From contig NZ_CP109007.1 of NCBI RefSeq assembly GCF_036226665.1, positions 2,706,501 through 2,770,500 of the forward strand: DNA of 64,000 bases, given 5' to 3'. Origin of the DNA: Streptomyces sp. NBC_00691. Its GTDB lineage: Bacteria; Actinomycetota; Actinomycetes; Streptomycetales; Streptomycetaceae. A model generated the notes under the pieces. That model made no database searches and was not told where the DNA came from. It worked only from the letters and a program-made list of their open reading frames with translations. Within the stretch, counting starts at the first letter, position 1. Each line of letters starts with the position of its first letter. The translations under genes were made by a program, and so were the position numbers. This document shows positions 15,209 to 25,674 of this stretch, one piece after another.

Positions 15209-16591
15209 ATGCGGACACAGCACACGACGACAACGGTCACCGAGCGTCCGACCGAGGCGGGACGACCGCCCCGGCGCGGCTTCGCCCTTCTCGCGGCCGT
15301 GCAGATGACCCTCATCTTCACGCTCGCCTCGCTGGCCGTGCCCCTCCCCCGCATCGGGACCGAATTCCGGCTCGACCGGTCCCAGTTGATCCTGCTGAGC
15401 GCCGCGTACGGACTGGCCTTCGCCGGGCTGCTCCTCTTCGGCGGACGGCTCGCCGACCGCTACGGCGGGCGCCGGACCCTCACCGCGGGGCTGCTGCTCT
15501 TCGGCGCCGCCTCCGCCCTCGCGCCGCTCGCCCCCGGGTACGAGGCGCTGCTCGCCACCCGGTTCGGGCAGGGCGTCGGCGCCGCGCTCGTCGCCCCGGC
15601 GGCGATGGCGCTCCTCCGGTCCCTGTTCCCCGGACCGGCCGCCTACGGCAGGGCGATGGCCACCTGGGGCGGCCTCTCCGTACTGGGCGCGACCGCGGGG
15701 AACCTGCTCTCGGGGGTGATCGCGGGGGCCACGTCCTGGCGCGGCACGTTCGCGGTGCCGGTCGCGGTGACCGTCGTCGCCCTGCTCCTGGCGCCGCGCG
15801 TCCTGCCGCCGGCCGTGCCCGGACCCGGCCGCGCGCCGGACGGCCGGTCCCTCGACCTCCCCGGCGCCCTGCTCGCCACCGCCGGGATCACCCTCGGCAG
15901 CTTCGGTCTCGTCCTCACCGACGCCCACGCCTGGGGCTCCGCCCCGGTCCTGGTCCCCCTCCTGTCCGGGATGCTCCTCCTCGCCGCCTTCGGGGCCGTC
16001 GAGCGGCGCACCGCCGACCCGCTGCTGCCCCCGGACTTCCTGCGCGACGGCCGCCGGTCCCTGGGCCTCGCGGCGATCGGTCTCACGGCGGCCGGCACGG
16101 CCACCGTCTTCGTCCTGCTCTCCCTCTCCTTCCAGCAGCAGCGCGGCTGGGACGAACTGCGCACCTCCGCCGCCTTCGTGCCCTTCGCGGTCGCCCTGCT
16201 CGGCTCGGGACGGCTGGCGGGCCCGCTGATCGGGCGGTGCGGCCCCGGACGCGTGACCGCGACCGGGCTCGGAACGGCGGCCGCCGGACTCGGGCTGCTC
16301 GCCGCGACCGGTTCCGACACCACGGTGCCGTACGCGTACGGGCTGCTCCCCGGTCTGCTCCTGCTGCCGGCCGGCGGCGCCCTGTCCTTCTCCGCCGCCG
16401 CCGTCCTGGCCACCGACGACGTCCCCGCCCACCGGGCGGGCCTCGCGGGCGGCGTCCTGAACACGGCGATGGAGCTCGGCCCGACCGTGCTCTTCGCCGC
16501 CCTGCTCACCCTCGGCGGGGACGCGGTGTCCCTGGCGGCTGCCGCCGCCCTCTTCGCCGCACTCGCCGTCCTCACGATCCGCGTCAAGTAG
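15209..16591 (+). CDS. MFS transporter (DHA2-type)
   Basis: 460 aa, about 13-14 membrane segments. Motif A-like loop FGGRLADRYGGRRTL after helix 2, and the helix-5 motif C-like GATAGNLLSGVIAGATSWRGTF, place it among drug-proton antiporters. Starts after GGGGGGATGGACC; the TetR operator lies directly upstream. The SDR gene follows 27 bp later and is probably co-transcribed. Confidence 0.9.
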   Translation: MRTQHTTTTVTERPTEAGRPPRRGFALLAAVQMTLIFTLASLAVPLPRIGTEFRLDRSQLILLSAAYGLAFAGLLLFGGRLADRYGGRRTLTAGLLLFGAASALAPLAPGYEALLATRFGQGVGAALVAPAAMALLRSLFPGPAAYGRAMATWGGLSVLGATAGNLLSGVIAGATSWRGTFAVPVAVTVVALLLAPRVLPPAVPGPGRAPDGRSLDLPGALLATAGITLGSFGLVLTDAHAWGSAPVLVPLLSGMLLLAAFGAVERRTADPLLPPDFLRDGRRSLGLAAIGLTAAGTATVFVLLSLSFQQQRGWDELRTSAAFVPFAVALLGSGRLAGPLIGRCGPGRVTATGLGTAAAGLGLLAATGSDTTVPYAYGLLPGLLLLPAGGALSFSAAAVLATDDVPAHRAGLAGGVLNTAMELGPTVLFAALLTLGGDAVSLAAAAALFAALAVLTIRVK

Positions 16592-16618
16592 CAAGCACTC
16601 ACACGGGAGTCGACTCAC

Positions 16619-17380
16619 ATGAACGCACGCTTCACCGACCGCGTCGTCCTCGTCACCGGGGCCGGCTCCGGTCTCGGCCGCGCCATCGCGCTCGCCTTCG
16701 CCGCCGAGGGCGCGAAGGTCGTCGTCGCAGGCCGTACCGCCGAGCCCCTGGACGGGACCGTCGGTCTGATCGAGGCCGCCGGGGGCACCGCCGCGGCCGT
16801 CACGGCCGATGTGGCCGACGCCGGGTCCGTACGGGAGCTGGTCCGGCGCACGGTCGAGGTCTACGGCGGTCTCGACGTGGCCGTGAACAACGCCGGGATC
16901 TTCCGGGGCGGCCACAGCGCCGCCGACTTCCCCCTGGACGACTGGCGGACGCTCCTCGACATCAACGTCACGGGGGTGCTGCACGCCCTGCAGGCCGAGG
17001 TCGCGCACATGCGGGCGCACGGGGGCGGGGCGATCGTGAACATCGCGTCGAACCTGGGCCCGCACGTCCGGATCCCCGGAGTCTTCGGCTACCAGGTCTC
17101 GAAGGCCGCCGTGTCGGCGCTGACCAGGGCGGCCGCCCTGGACCACATCGCCGACGGGGTCCGCATCAACGCGGTCAGCCCCGGCGCCTCGGAGTCCACG
17201 ATGTCGCTGCGGCCCGGCGAGACGGAGGCCGAGCGGGAGGTCCGGATGAAGCAGGAGTCCCCGCTGGGCCGGATCTCCTCCGCCGCCGAGGTGGCGGCGG
17301 CCGTGCTGTACCTCGCGTCGGACGCGGCCGGCTCCGCCGTCGGCACGGACCTGGTGATCGACGGCGGCGTCTCCGCCTGA
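16619..17380 (+). CDS. SDR family NAD(P)-dependent oxidoreductase
   Basis: 253 aa classical short-chain dehydrogenase: cofactor motif VTGAGSGLGRA (12-22), NNAG (near 90), Ser in NIASNLG and the catalytic Y-x-x-x-K in GYQVSKAA. C-terminal end AVGTDLVIDGGVSA is typical. Substrate unknown; the linkage to an efflux pump and TetR suggests modification of a xenobiotic or signalling ligand. Confidence 0.92.
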   Translation: MNARFTDRVVLVTGAGSGLGRAIALAFAAEGAKVVVAGRTAEPLDGTVGLIEAAGGTAAAVTADVADAGSVRELVRRTVEVYGGLDVAVNNAGIFRGGHSAADFPLDDWRTLLDINVTGVLHALQAEVAHMRAHGGGAIVNIASNLGPHVRIPGVFGYQVSKAAVSALTRAAALDHIADGVRINAVSPGASESTMSLRPGETEAEREVRMKQESPLGRISSAAEVAAAVLYLASDAAGSAVGTDLVIDGGVSA

Positions 17381-17392
17381 CACGCGCGGGGC

Positions 17393-17806
17393 TCAGCCCT
17401 GGGTGGCCGCCGGGTCCATCCAGAAGACCTCCCAGTGGTGGCCGTCCAGGTCCGTGAAGGAGCGGCCGTACATGAAGCCCATGTCCAACGCCTCCTTCGC
17501 GGGGCTGCCGCCGGCGGCGAGGGCGGCGTCGGCGAGCGCGTCGCACTTCTCACGGCTCTCGGCGCTGAGGGTGACCAGGACCTCGGTGGCCCTGGTGGCG
17601 TCGGAGATCTCCTTGCCGGGGGCCATGAACGACTTGAACTTGTCCTCTTCGAGGAGCATCGCGAAGATCGTGTCGCTGAAGACCACACAGGCGGTGGTCT
17701 CGTCGCTGAACTGCGGGTTGTGGGAGAAGCCGAGCTTCTCGAAGAAGGCCTTGCTGGCGTCGACATTCTTCACGGGCAGGTTCACGAAGATCATCTGCGG
17801 GGCCAT
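17393..17806 (-). CDS. VOC family (glyoxalase-like) protein
   Basis: 137 aa with two beta-alpha-beta-beta-beta repeats: MIFVNLPVKNVDASKAFFEKLGF and, in the C-terminal half, FMYGRSFTDLDGHHWEVFWMDP. This is the PhnB/lactoylglutathione lyase-like type of uncharacterised VOC protein. The tail of the convergent SDR gene ends 12 bp away. Confidence 0.9.
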   Translation of the reverse strand: MAPQMIFVNLPVKNVDASKAFFEKLGFSHNPQFSDETTACVVFSDTIFAMLLEEDKFKSFMAPGKEISDATRATEVLVTLSAESREKCDALADAALAAGGSPAKEALDMGFMYGRSFTDLDGHHWEVFWMDPAATQG

Positions 17807-17920
17807 GACGCGCTCTCTTCCCTTGCGGTCGCTCCGGTCGCTTCGGTCGCTCCGGCGCTTTCAAGAGGTAGGACGGGCGTCCCGCCCGTAACTCATCGCT
17901 CTCCCGAAGATCTTTCACGT

Positions 17921-18370
17921 TCAGGCGGCGGACCGCAGCTCAAGGGCGGCCAACGGCACGAATCCACCGCCCGCGCCCTCCGTACCGGCCCGGGGGCCGG
18001 CGAGCCGGCGCAGCATCGCGAGGGCGATGCGCTCGCCCTGCGCCTTGGCCCGCTCGGCCAGCGGCCCGGTGTGGAGGCCGTCGACGGCGGCGTGCCAGAG
18101 CTGCACCCAGCGCCCGAAGTGGGCGGCGGTGAGGGGGCGGGCGGAGTGGAGTGCGGCGTGCGGGGCGAAGGCGTCGCGCCCGTAGTCGGCGGTACGGAAG
18201 AGGGCGCGCTCCCAGAAGTCGGTGATGCGCGGCAGATGGGCCTCGAGATCGGTCCCGGCGATCTCGGTGAAGAACGGCCCGATGAGCGGATCGGCGAAGG
18301 CGGCGGTGTAGAACCGCCGCAACAACACGTCGAGGTCGCCCCGACCACTGACATCCCGGCTGGCACTCAT
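17921..18370 (-). CDS. Group III truncated haemoglobin
   Basis: 149 aa. Opening helix DVLLRRFYTAAFADPLIGPFF, then HLPRITDFWERALF and the proximal-His region LTAAHFGRWVQLWHAAVD, matching group III (P) truncated haemoglobins. A short Gly/Ala-rich tail follows the globin fold. Such proteins bind oxygen or NO; no physiological role can be inferred from the neighbours. Confidence 0.88.
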   Translation of the reverse strand: MSASRDVSGRGDLDVLLRRFYTAAFADPLIGPFFTEIAGTDLEAHLPRITDFWERALFRTADYGRDAFAPHAALHSARPLTAAHFGRWVQLWHAAVDGLHTGPLAERAKAQGERIALAMLRRLAGPRAGTEGAGGGFVPLAALELRSAA

Positions 18371-18608
18371 ACCCCCAGTGTGCCCGCCGCCCCGGCCGGA
18401 CCCGTAGTGCCGAAGGTCCCGCGGGCGGGTCGAGGTCCCGCGCCGCGGGGGCTCCCGTGCCGCCCGACCAGGCCGCCAGCCACCCGCCTCTTCCTCTTCA
18501 TCGCTTGTTGATGCACCGTCAATTCCGTACTCCTAGTTTCCGGAAGCGCGCGACCCCGTCGCCGACCGGACTGACGGGGCGGTTCACCACCCTTCTCAGG
18601 AGTGAGAC

Positions 18609-19769
18609 GTGGAGCGACGCAGTTTTCTGCGCGGAGCGGTCATCGGTACGTCGGCGGCGGCCTTCGGCGGCACCCTGATGCACGGCGCCGCCTACGCGGC
18701 CCCCGCGCAGCCCGGCGCCGGCCCCTACGGAGCCCTCGGCGCGGCGGACGCCAACGGCATCCTGCTGCCCGCCGGTTTCACCAGCCGGGTCATCGCACGG
18801 TCGGGCCAGAGCGTGCCCGGCACCTCGTACACCTGGCACAGCGCCCCCGACGGCGGCGCCTGCTTCGCCGACGGCACCGGCTGGATCTACGTGTCCAACT
18901 CGGAGATCAACCCGAGCGGCGGCGCGAGCGCGGTGCGCTTCGGCTCGACCGGCGCGGTCACCGGCGCGTACCGCATCCTGTCCGGCACCCGGCAGAACTG
19001 CGCGGGCGGCAGGACCTCGTGGAACACCTGGCTCTCCTGCGAGGAGGTCAGCCTCGGGTACGTCTACGAGACCGACCCGTACGGCGTGAACGCGGCCGTC
19101 CGCCGGGACGCGATGGGCCGGTTCAAGCACGAGGCCGCCGCGGCCGACCCGGTCCGCAAGGTCGTCTACCTGACCGAGGACGAGACGAGCGGCTGCTTCT
19201 ACCGCTTCATCCCCACCACCTGGGGCAACCTCTCCGCCGGCACCCTCCAGGTGATGGTCGCGGGCAGCGCCGCCTCCGGCTCGTTCACCTGGCAGAACGT
19301 GCCGGACCCGGACGGCTCCCCGACCGTGACCCGCAGCCAGGTCTCGGGCGCGAAGAAGTTCAACGGCGGCGAGGGCTGCCACTACGCCAACGACACCGTC
19401 TGGTTCACCACCAAGGGCGACAACCGCCTCTGGCAGCTCAACCTCACCAGCAACACCTACGAGCTGGCGTACGACGACTCGCTCGTGCCCAGCGGCGCCG
19501 CCCCGCTCACCGGTGTCGACAACGTCACCGGCTCCTCCTCGGGCGATCTGTTCATCGCCGAGGACGGCGGCAACATGGAGATCTGCGTCATCACCCCGGA
19601 CGACGTCGTCGCCCCCTTCCTGCGGATCAGCGGCCAGTCCTCCTCGGAGATCACCGGCCCCGCCTTCTCCCCCGACGGCAAGCGGCTGTACTTCTCCAGC
19701 CAGCGCGGCACGAGCGGCAGCTCCTCCGGCGGCATCACGTACGAGGTGACGGGCCCGTTCCGCGCCTGA
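18609..19769 (+). CDS. PhoX-type (DUF839) secreted protein, Tat signal
   Basis: 386 aa with a GTG start preceded by AGGAG at 7-8 bp. Tat signal MERRSFLRGAVIGTSAAAFGG, then a beta-propeller-type domain with WLSCEEVSLGYVYETDP, YLTEDETSGCFYRF, GGEGCHYANDTVWFTTKGDNRLW and LFIAEDGGNMEICVI, as in PhoX/DUF839 proteins. PhoX enzymes are calcium/iron alkaline phosphatases; many DUF839 proteins are only annotated by similarity. A nine-codon copy of its 3' end occurs 68 bp downstream (19808-19837). Confidence 0.85.
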   Translation: MERRSFLRGAVIGTSAAAFGGTLMHGAAYAAPAQPGAGPYGALGAADANGILLPAGFTSRVIARSGQSVPGTSYTWHSAPDGGACFADGTGWIYVSNSEINPSGGASAVRFGSTGAVTGAYRILSGTRQNCAGGRTSWNTWLSCEEVSLGYVYETDPYGVNAAVRRDAMGRFKHEAAAADPVRKVVYLTEDETSGCFYRFIPTTWGNLSAGTLQVMVAGSAASGSFTWQNVPDPDGSPTVTRSQVSGAKKFNGGEGCHYANDTVWFTTKGDNRLWQLNLTSNTYELAYDDSLVPSGAAPLTGVDNVTGSSSGDLFIAEDGGNMEICVITPDDVVAPFLRISGQSSSEITGPAFSPDGKRLYFSSQRGTSGSSSGGITYEVTGPFRA

Positions 19770-19806
19770 CGGCCGCGCGGTGACGGGCCCCGTCGCCCCG
19801 TGACGC

Positions 19807-20829
19807 CTACGAGGTGACCGGCCCGTTCCGTGCGTAGCACCGCAGATCGACCGTCCGTTGGGCGCCGCCGAGCAGGGCGGCGCCCAGCGGCGTCAGCGTG
19901 TGCAGGACCGCGTTCCCGTTCCGCAGGGTCGCGATGAGCCCCGCCTCGCGCAGCACGCCCGCGTGCTGGCTCGCCGAGGCCAGCGACACCCCGGCCCGGC
20001 GGGCGAGCTCGCTCGTCGTCCCTCCGTCGCCGATGGCGTGCAGGACCGCCGAGCGGGTCTGGCCGACCAGCTTGGCGAGCGAGGAGCCGCCCGGCGCGCG
20101 CACGGTCGGCGCCTCGCCGTGGGTGACGGGGTAGACGAGGACCGGCGGCAGCGCGGGATCGCGCAGCACCACGGGGGTCCCCCGGCAGAAGTACGAGGGC
20201 TGGAGCAGCAGCCCCCGCCCGTCGAGGTGGACGTCCCGGTCGACCGGGTAGTCGGCCTCCAGGACGGGCGCGCGCCAGCGCAGCATCGGCGGCAGCGAGG
20301 CGAGGAGTTCGTCGGCGCCGCCGTCCAGGAGCGCGCGGCCGCGCCGGGCCCGGTCGGCCTCGACACGGGCCCTGATGTGCGGCCAGTACGGCTCCACGGC
20401 GGCCCGGTGATAGCTCCGCAGCGCCCCCATGAGCCGGTCGAAGGGCTCCGCGCCGCCGTCGGCGAGGGCACGCAGCGAATGGGGTACGGTCCGCCCGCCG
20501 GAGCGGTGCGCGGCGAGCAGGGAGAGTTCGCCGCGCAGCCGGCCCGGTGTGGTCGCGCGGACCGCCTGAAGGCCTTCGTCGAGCCCGTGGACGCCCTCCG
20601 CGGGCGTCAGGAAGTCGGGGAAATAGCCTCGGCTGGGAACGAGCGCCGCGAGGAGCCGGGTCTCACCACCGAGCCGCATCCGGGTTTCGGAGCGCCATTC
20701 TCCGAAGACGACGGGGCCGCGCCGGTCCCTTAAACGGTGAAAGCTGAGAATCGTTTCCCACAGAACATCGGGCCGGGCGGCGGTCCGCACCCCCGCCAGG
20801 TCGTTTCCGGTGAAATGAATCCGCAGCAT
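19807..20829 (-). CDS. ArsR-type winged-helix regulator
   Basis: 340 aa from the ATG at 20829 (MLRIHFTGNDLAGVRTAARPD). A long N-terminal region unrelated to DNA binding is followed by a C-terminal winged helix (ELARRAGVSLASASQHAGVLREAGLIATLRNGNAVLHTLTPLG, about 270-315), the architecture of the ArsR-type Streptomyces regulators with a large sensing domain. The last ten codons coincide with the PhoX-like relic, so the C-terminus may be recent. An upstream ATG would add 19 residues but is less likely. Confidence 0.85.
   Translation of the reverse strand: MLRIHFTGNDLAGVRTAARPDVLWETILSFHRLRDRRGPVVFGEWRSETRMRLGGETRLLAALVPSRGYFPDFLTPAEGVHGLDEGLQAVRATTPGRLRGELSLLAAHRSGGRTVPHSLRALADGGAEPFDRLMGALRSYHRAAVEPYWPHIRARVEADRARRGRALLDGGADELLASLPPMLRWRAPVLEADYPVDRDVHLDGRGLLLQPSYFCRGTPVVLRDPALPPVLVYPVTHGEAPTVRAPGGSSLAKLVGQTRSAVLHAIGDGGTTSELARRAGVSLASASQHAGVLREAGLIATLRNGNAVLHTLTPLGAALLGGAQRTVDLRCYARNGPVTS
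19808..19837 (+). pseudogene. 3'-end relic of a second PhoX-like gene
   Basis: On the plus strand these 30 bp read YEVTGPFRA then TAG, the same nine residues that end the PhoX-type gene (19740-19769). The copies differ only at silent third positions and by TAG instead of TGA. This looks like the surviving tail of a diverged paralogue. The same bases encode the extreme C-terminus and stop (19807-19809) of the ArsR gene on the other strand. Confidence 0.55.
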
Positions 20830-20889
20830 GACGTCCCCACCTGTGCACTCGCAACCACCCCCGACGACGAGTATGCACAGCATCACTGC

Positions 20890-21217
20890 ACGTTACCAGG
20901 GTGTTTCAGCCACAGTTGAAAAGCATCGCGGCAATGGGGGCGGAACCGAAAAGCTGTACGGGTCGGGCAGGAAACCTTCAGGACCGAGGTGACGTGGTGA
21001 AGACCGTGGGGGGCTTTGCCCGTCCGGCGGCGGTCGGCGAGGTTGCGGCTCACCTGCCCGGCATCGGTAAAGGGCGCGGCCTCCGGGTGGGGATCCGGGG
21101 GTCGCGCCCGCTCCATTCTTTGCGCTGGATCGTTTGCGGCGGAACGAGGAAGTTCAATGGCCAATAATTCAATCAGGGGCAATTGAACAACTACTCACAT
21201 CCGCTCAACAAACAAAC
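20890..21217. other. Intergenic region of lower GC, no clear gene
   Basis: About 330 bp between the ArsR gene start and the ppdK terminators. GC falls locally, especially at 21155-21215 (AATAATTCAATC). Small frames exist on both strands but have atypical composition and no recognisable motif. It probably holds the ArsR promoter. Confidence 0.4.
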
Positions 21218-21257
21218 GACGGGACGGACACCTCCGCACAAAGGTGTCCGTCCCGTC
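21218..21257 (-). terminator. Distal terminator-like stem-loop downstream of ppdK
   Basis: Perfect 16-bp stem (GACGGGACGGACACCT and complement) with an 8-base loop. On the minus strand it is followed by a T-rich GTTTGTTTGTTG, so it acts in the ppdK direction, behind the first terminator. Confidence 0.65.
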
Positions 21258-21349
21258 GCCGTGAATCCGGGGCCGCCGCCCGCCGGTGAGGGTGGTGAGG
21301 TGACCGGCGTCGCCCCCGGTGGTACCGGAGTGGTTCGGTGATTTCCGCT

Positions 21350-21402
21350 GCTGAACGGGGGTTCAGGAGGGCCCGACCGCCGCTCCTGACCCCCCGTTCA
21401 GC
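21350..21402 (-). terminator. Proximal stem-loop just after ppdK
   Basis: 20-bp stem with one mismatch (GCTGAACGGGGGTTCAGGAG against its partner), beginning 5 bp after the ppdK stop codon, with a 13-base loop. No T-run. Confidence 0.6.
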
Positions 21403-21407
21403 AGGAC

Positions 21408-24119
<2,712 letters not shown>

Positions 24120-24311
24120 GGGTCCCGACTCCTCGATGACTCGGTTGGCTGCCCTGACGGCGAGGAACATACCCAGATCGAAGGCTTCTGGGGAGGTACG
24201 CCTAGCGGTCACGTGGCCTTAACCACCCGTCCGCCAGCACTTCGAAAGTAACCGAGAAGTAGCCTCCGCTTTCAGACCCCGAAGGCGTCATGACCCAAAC
24301 CAGGGCCAATT

Positions 24312-24325
24312 CGCTCACGTGAGCG
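24312..24325. promoter_or_regulatory. CGCTCACGTGAGCG palindrome upstream of ppdK
   Basis: A perfect 14-bp palindrome about 195 bp upstream of the ppdK start, close to a second palindrome at 24343-24357. Confidence 0.4.
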
Positions 24326-24342
24326 CGCATTCGAGCACTTGA

Positions 24343-24357
24343 GTTCAAGTCTTGAAC
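24343..24357. promoter_or_regulatory. GTTCAAG-T-CTTGAAC palindrome upstream of ppdK
   Basis: Perfect 7-bp arms around one base, overlapping a second repeat (ACTTGA-GT-TCAAGT). It may control ppdK; it lies between that gene and the dusB terminator. Confidence 0.4.
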
Positions 24358-24362
24358 GCAAA

Positions 24363-24387
24363 AAGGGTGGCACCCCGTGCCACCCTT
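24363..24387 (-). terminator. Rho-independent terminator after dusB
   Basis: 11-bp perfect stem AAGGGTGGCAC with a three-base loop; on the minus strand it runs into TTTTT. It lies 99 bp after the dusB stop. Confidence 0.8.
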
Positions 24388-24485
24388 CAGGCGATGCAGC
24401 CGCCCGTAACCTGCTCATCTGAGCACCACCCCCCTCAAGGGTGGCGAGGATCACTCCCCCGGAAAGGCCGAATCGAGGCCGGATC

Positions 24486-25622
24486 TCAGCCCCCGGACGT
24501 ATCCAGCTCCGCGTCCTCGCTCACGCCGGAGCAGTCATAGGGGTCCTTCAACCAGCCGTCAGGCAGGACAACTCGGTTGTTTCCGGACGTACGGCCCCGA
24601 GGACCGTCGGCACCCACCGGCCACGGCTGGTCAAGGTCCAGCTCGCTCAACTGAGCGCTCAGTTCGTCGAGGGACGAGGTGATCGCCAGGCTCTTGCGCA
24701 TCTCGGAGCCCACCGAGAAGCCCTTCAGGTACCAGGCCACATGCTTGCGGAAGTCGATGACACCGCGTGCCTCGTCACCGAGCCACTCCCCGAGCAGCCG
24801 CGCGTGCCGCACCATCGCGTCCGCGACCACCCGAAGGCCCGGCGCCGCGTAGGCCCCCGTGCCCTCGAAGCCCGCCACCAGGTCCGCGAAGAGCCACGGC
24901 CGCCCCAGACAGCCGCGGCCGACGACCACGCCGTCGCAGCCCGTCTCCCGCATCATCCGCAGGGCGTCGTCCGCGGACCAGATGTCACCGTTGCCGAGGA
25001 CCGGGATCTCCGGCACATGCTCCTTGAGACGCGCGATCGCGTCCCAGTCCGCCGTACCGCCGTAGTGCTGCGCCGCCGTCCGCCCGTGCAGGGCGATCGC
25101 GGTGACGCCCTCCTCCACCGCGATGCGGCCCGCGTCCAGGAACGTGATGTGGTCGTCGTCGATGCCCTTGCGCATCTTCATCGTGACCGGCAGGTCGCCC
25201 GCGTTGGCCACGGCCTCGTTGAGGATCGCGCGCAGCAGCGGCCGCTTGTAGGGCAGGGCCGAGCCGCCGCCCTTCCGGGTCACCTTGGGGACCGGGCAGC
25301 CGAAGTTCAGGTCGATGTGGTCGGCGAGGTCCTCGTCGACGATCATCCGCACGGCCTTGCCGACCGTCACGGGGTCCACCCCGTACAGCTGGATCGAGCG
25401 CGGCTGCTCGGTCGCGTCGAAGCGGATGAGCTGCATCGTCTTCTCGTTGCGCTCGACCAGGGCGCGCGTCGTGATCATCTCGCTCACGAACAGCCCCTTG
25501 CCGCCACTGAACTCGCGGCAGAGGGTGCGGAAGGGGGCGTTGGTGATGCCGGCCATGGGGGCGAGCACCACCGGCGGCTGCACGATGTGCGGCCCGATGG
25601 CAAGGGGGGAGAACGCGGTCAT
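24486..25622 (-). CDS. dusB: tRNA-dihydrouridine synthase
   Basis: 378 aa from the ATG at 25622 (an in-frame ATG at 25652 would add ten residues; conserved sequence begins soon after the inner start). FMN-dependent TIM barrel: PPVVLAPMAGITNAPFRTLCREF, DLNFGCPVPKVTRKGGGSAL with the catalytic Cys, MKMRKGIDDDHI, ALHGRTAAQ and GNGDIWSADDAL. It reduces uridines in the D-loop of tRNA. Divergent from an MFS gene with little space between, so the two promoters overlap. Confidence 0.93.
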   Translation of the reverse strand: MTAFSPLAIGPHIVQPPVVLAPMAGITNAPFRTLCREFSGGKGLFVSEMITTRALVERNEKTMQLIRFDATEQPRSIQLYGVDPVTVGKAVRMIVDEDLADHIDLNFGCPVPKVTRKGGGSALPYKRPLLRAILNEAVANAGDLPVTMKMRKGIDDDHITFLDAGRIAVEEGVTAIALHGRTAAQHYGGTADWDAIARLKEHVPEIPVLGNGDIWSADDALRMMRETGCDGVVVGRGCLGRPWLFADLVAGFEGTGAYAAPGLRVVADAMVRHARLLGEWLGDEARGVIDFRKHVAWYLKGFSVGSEMRKSLAITSSLDELSAQLSELDLDQPWPVGADGPRGRTSGNNRVVLPDGWLKDPYDCSGVSEDAELDTSGG

Positions 25623-25662
25623 TGGACCATTGTCGCGCACTGCGCCGGTCATTAGTTAGCCG

Positions 25663-25668
25663 TACTAT
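25663..25668 (+). promoter_or_regulatory. Possible -10 box of a leaderless MFS transcript
   Basis: TACTAT ends 7 bp before the ATG at 25675, and there is no Shine-Dalgarno, so the message may be leaderless. The -35 is weak. On the other strand GATAGT in the same bases could serve dusB. Confidence 0.4.
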
Positions 25669-25674
25669 CCGAAC

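Noticed and set aside
15056..17383. Long minus-strand open frame opposite MFS and SDR genes
   Set aside because: Gly/Glu-rich antisense shadow. The plus strand carries MFS and SDR signatures.
20883..21182. Small overlapping frames on both strands between ArsR and ppdK genes
   Set aside because: No signal peptide, no ribosome-binding site, no conserved motif; codon use does not fit the neighbours.
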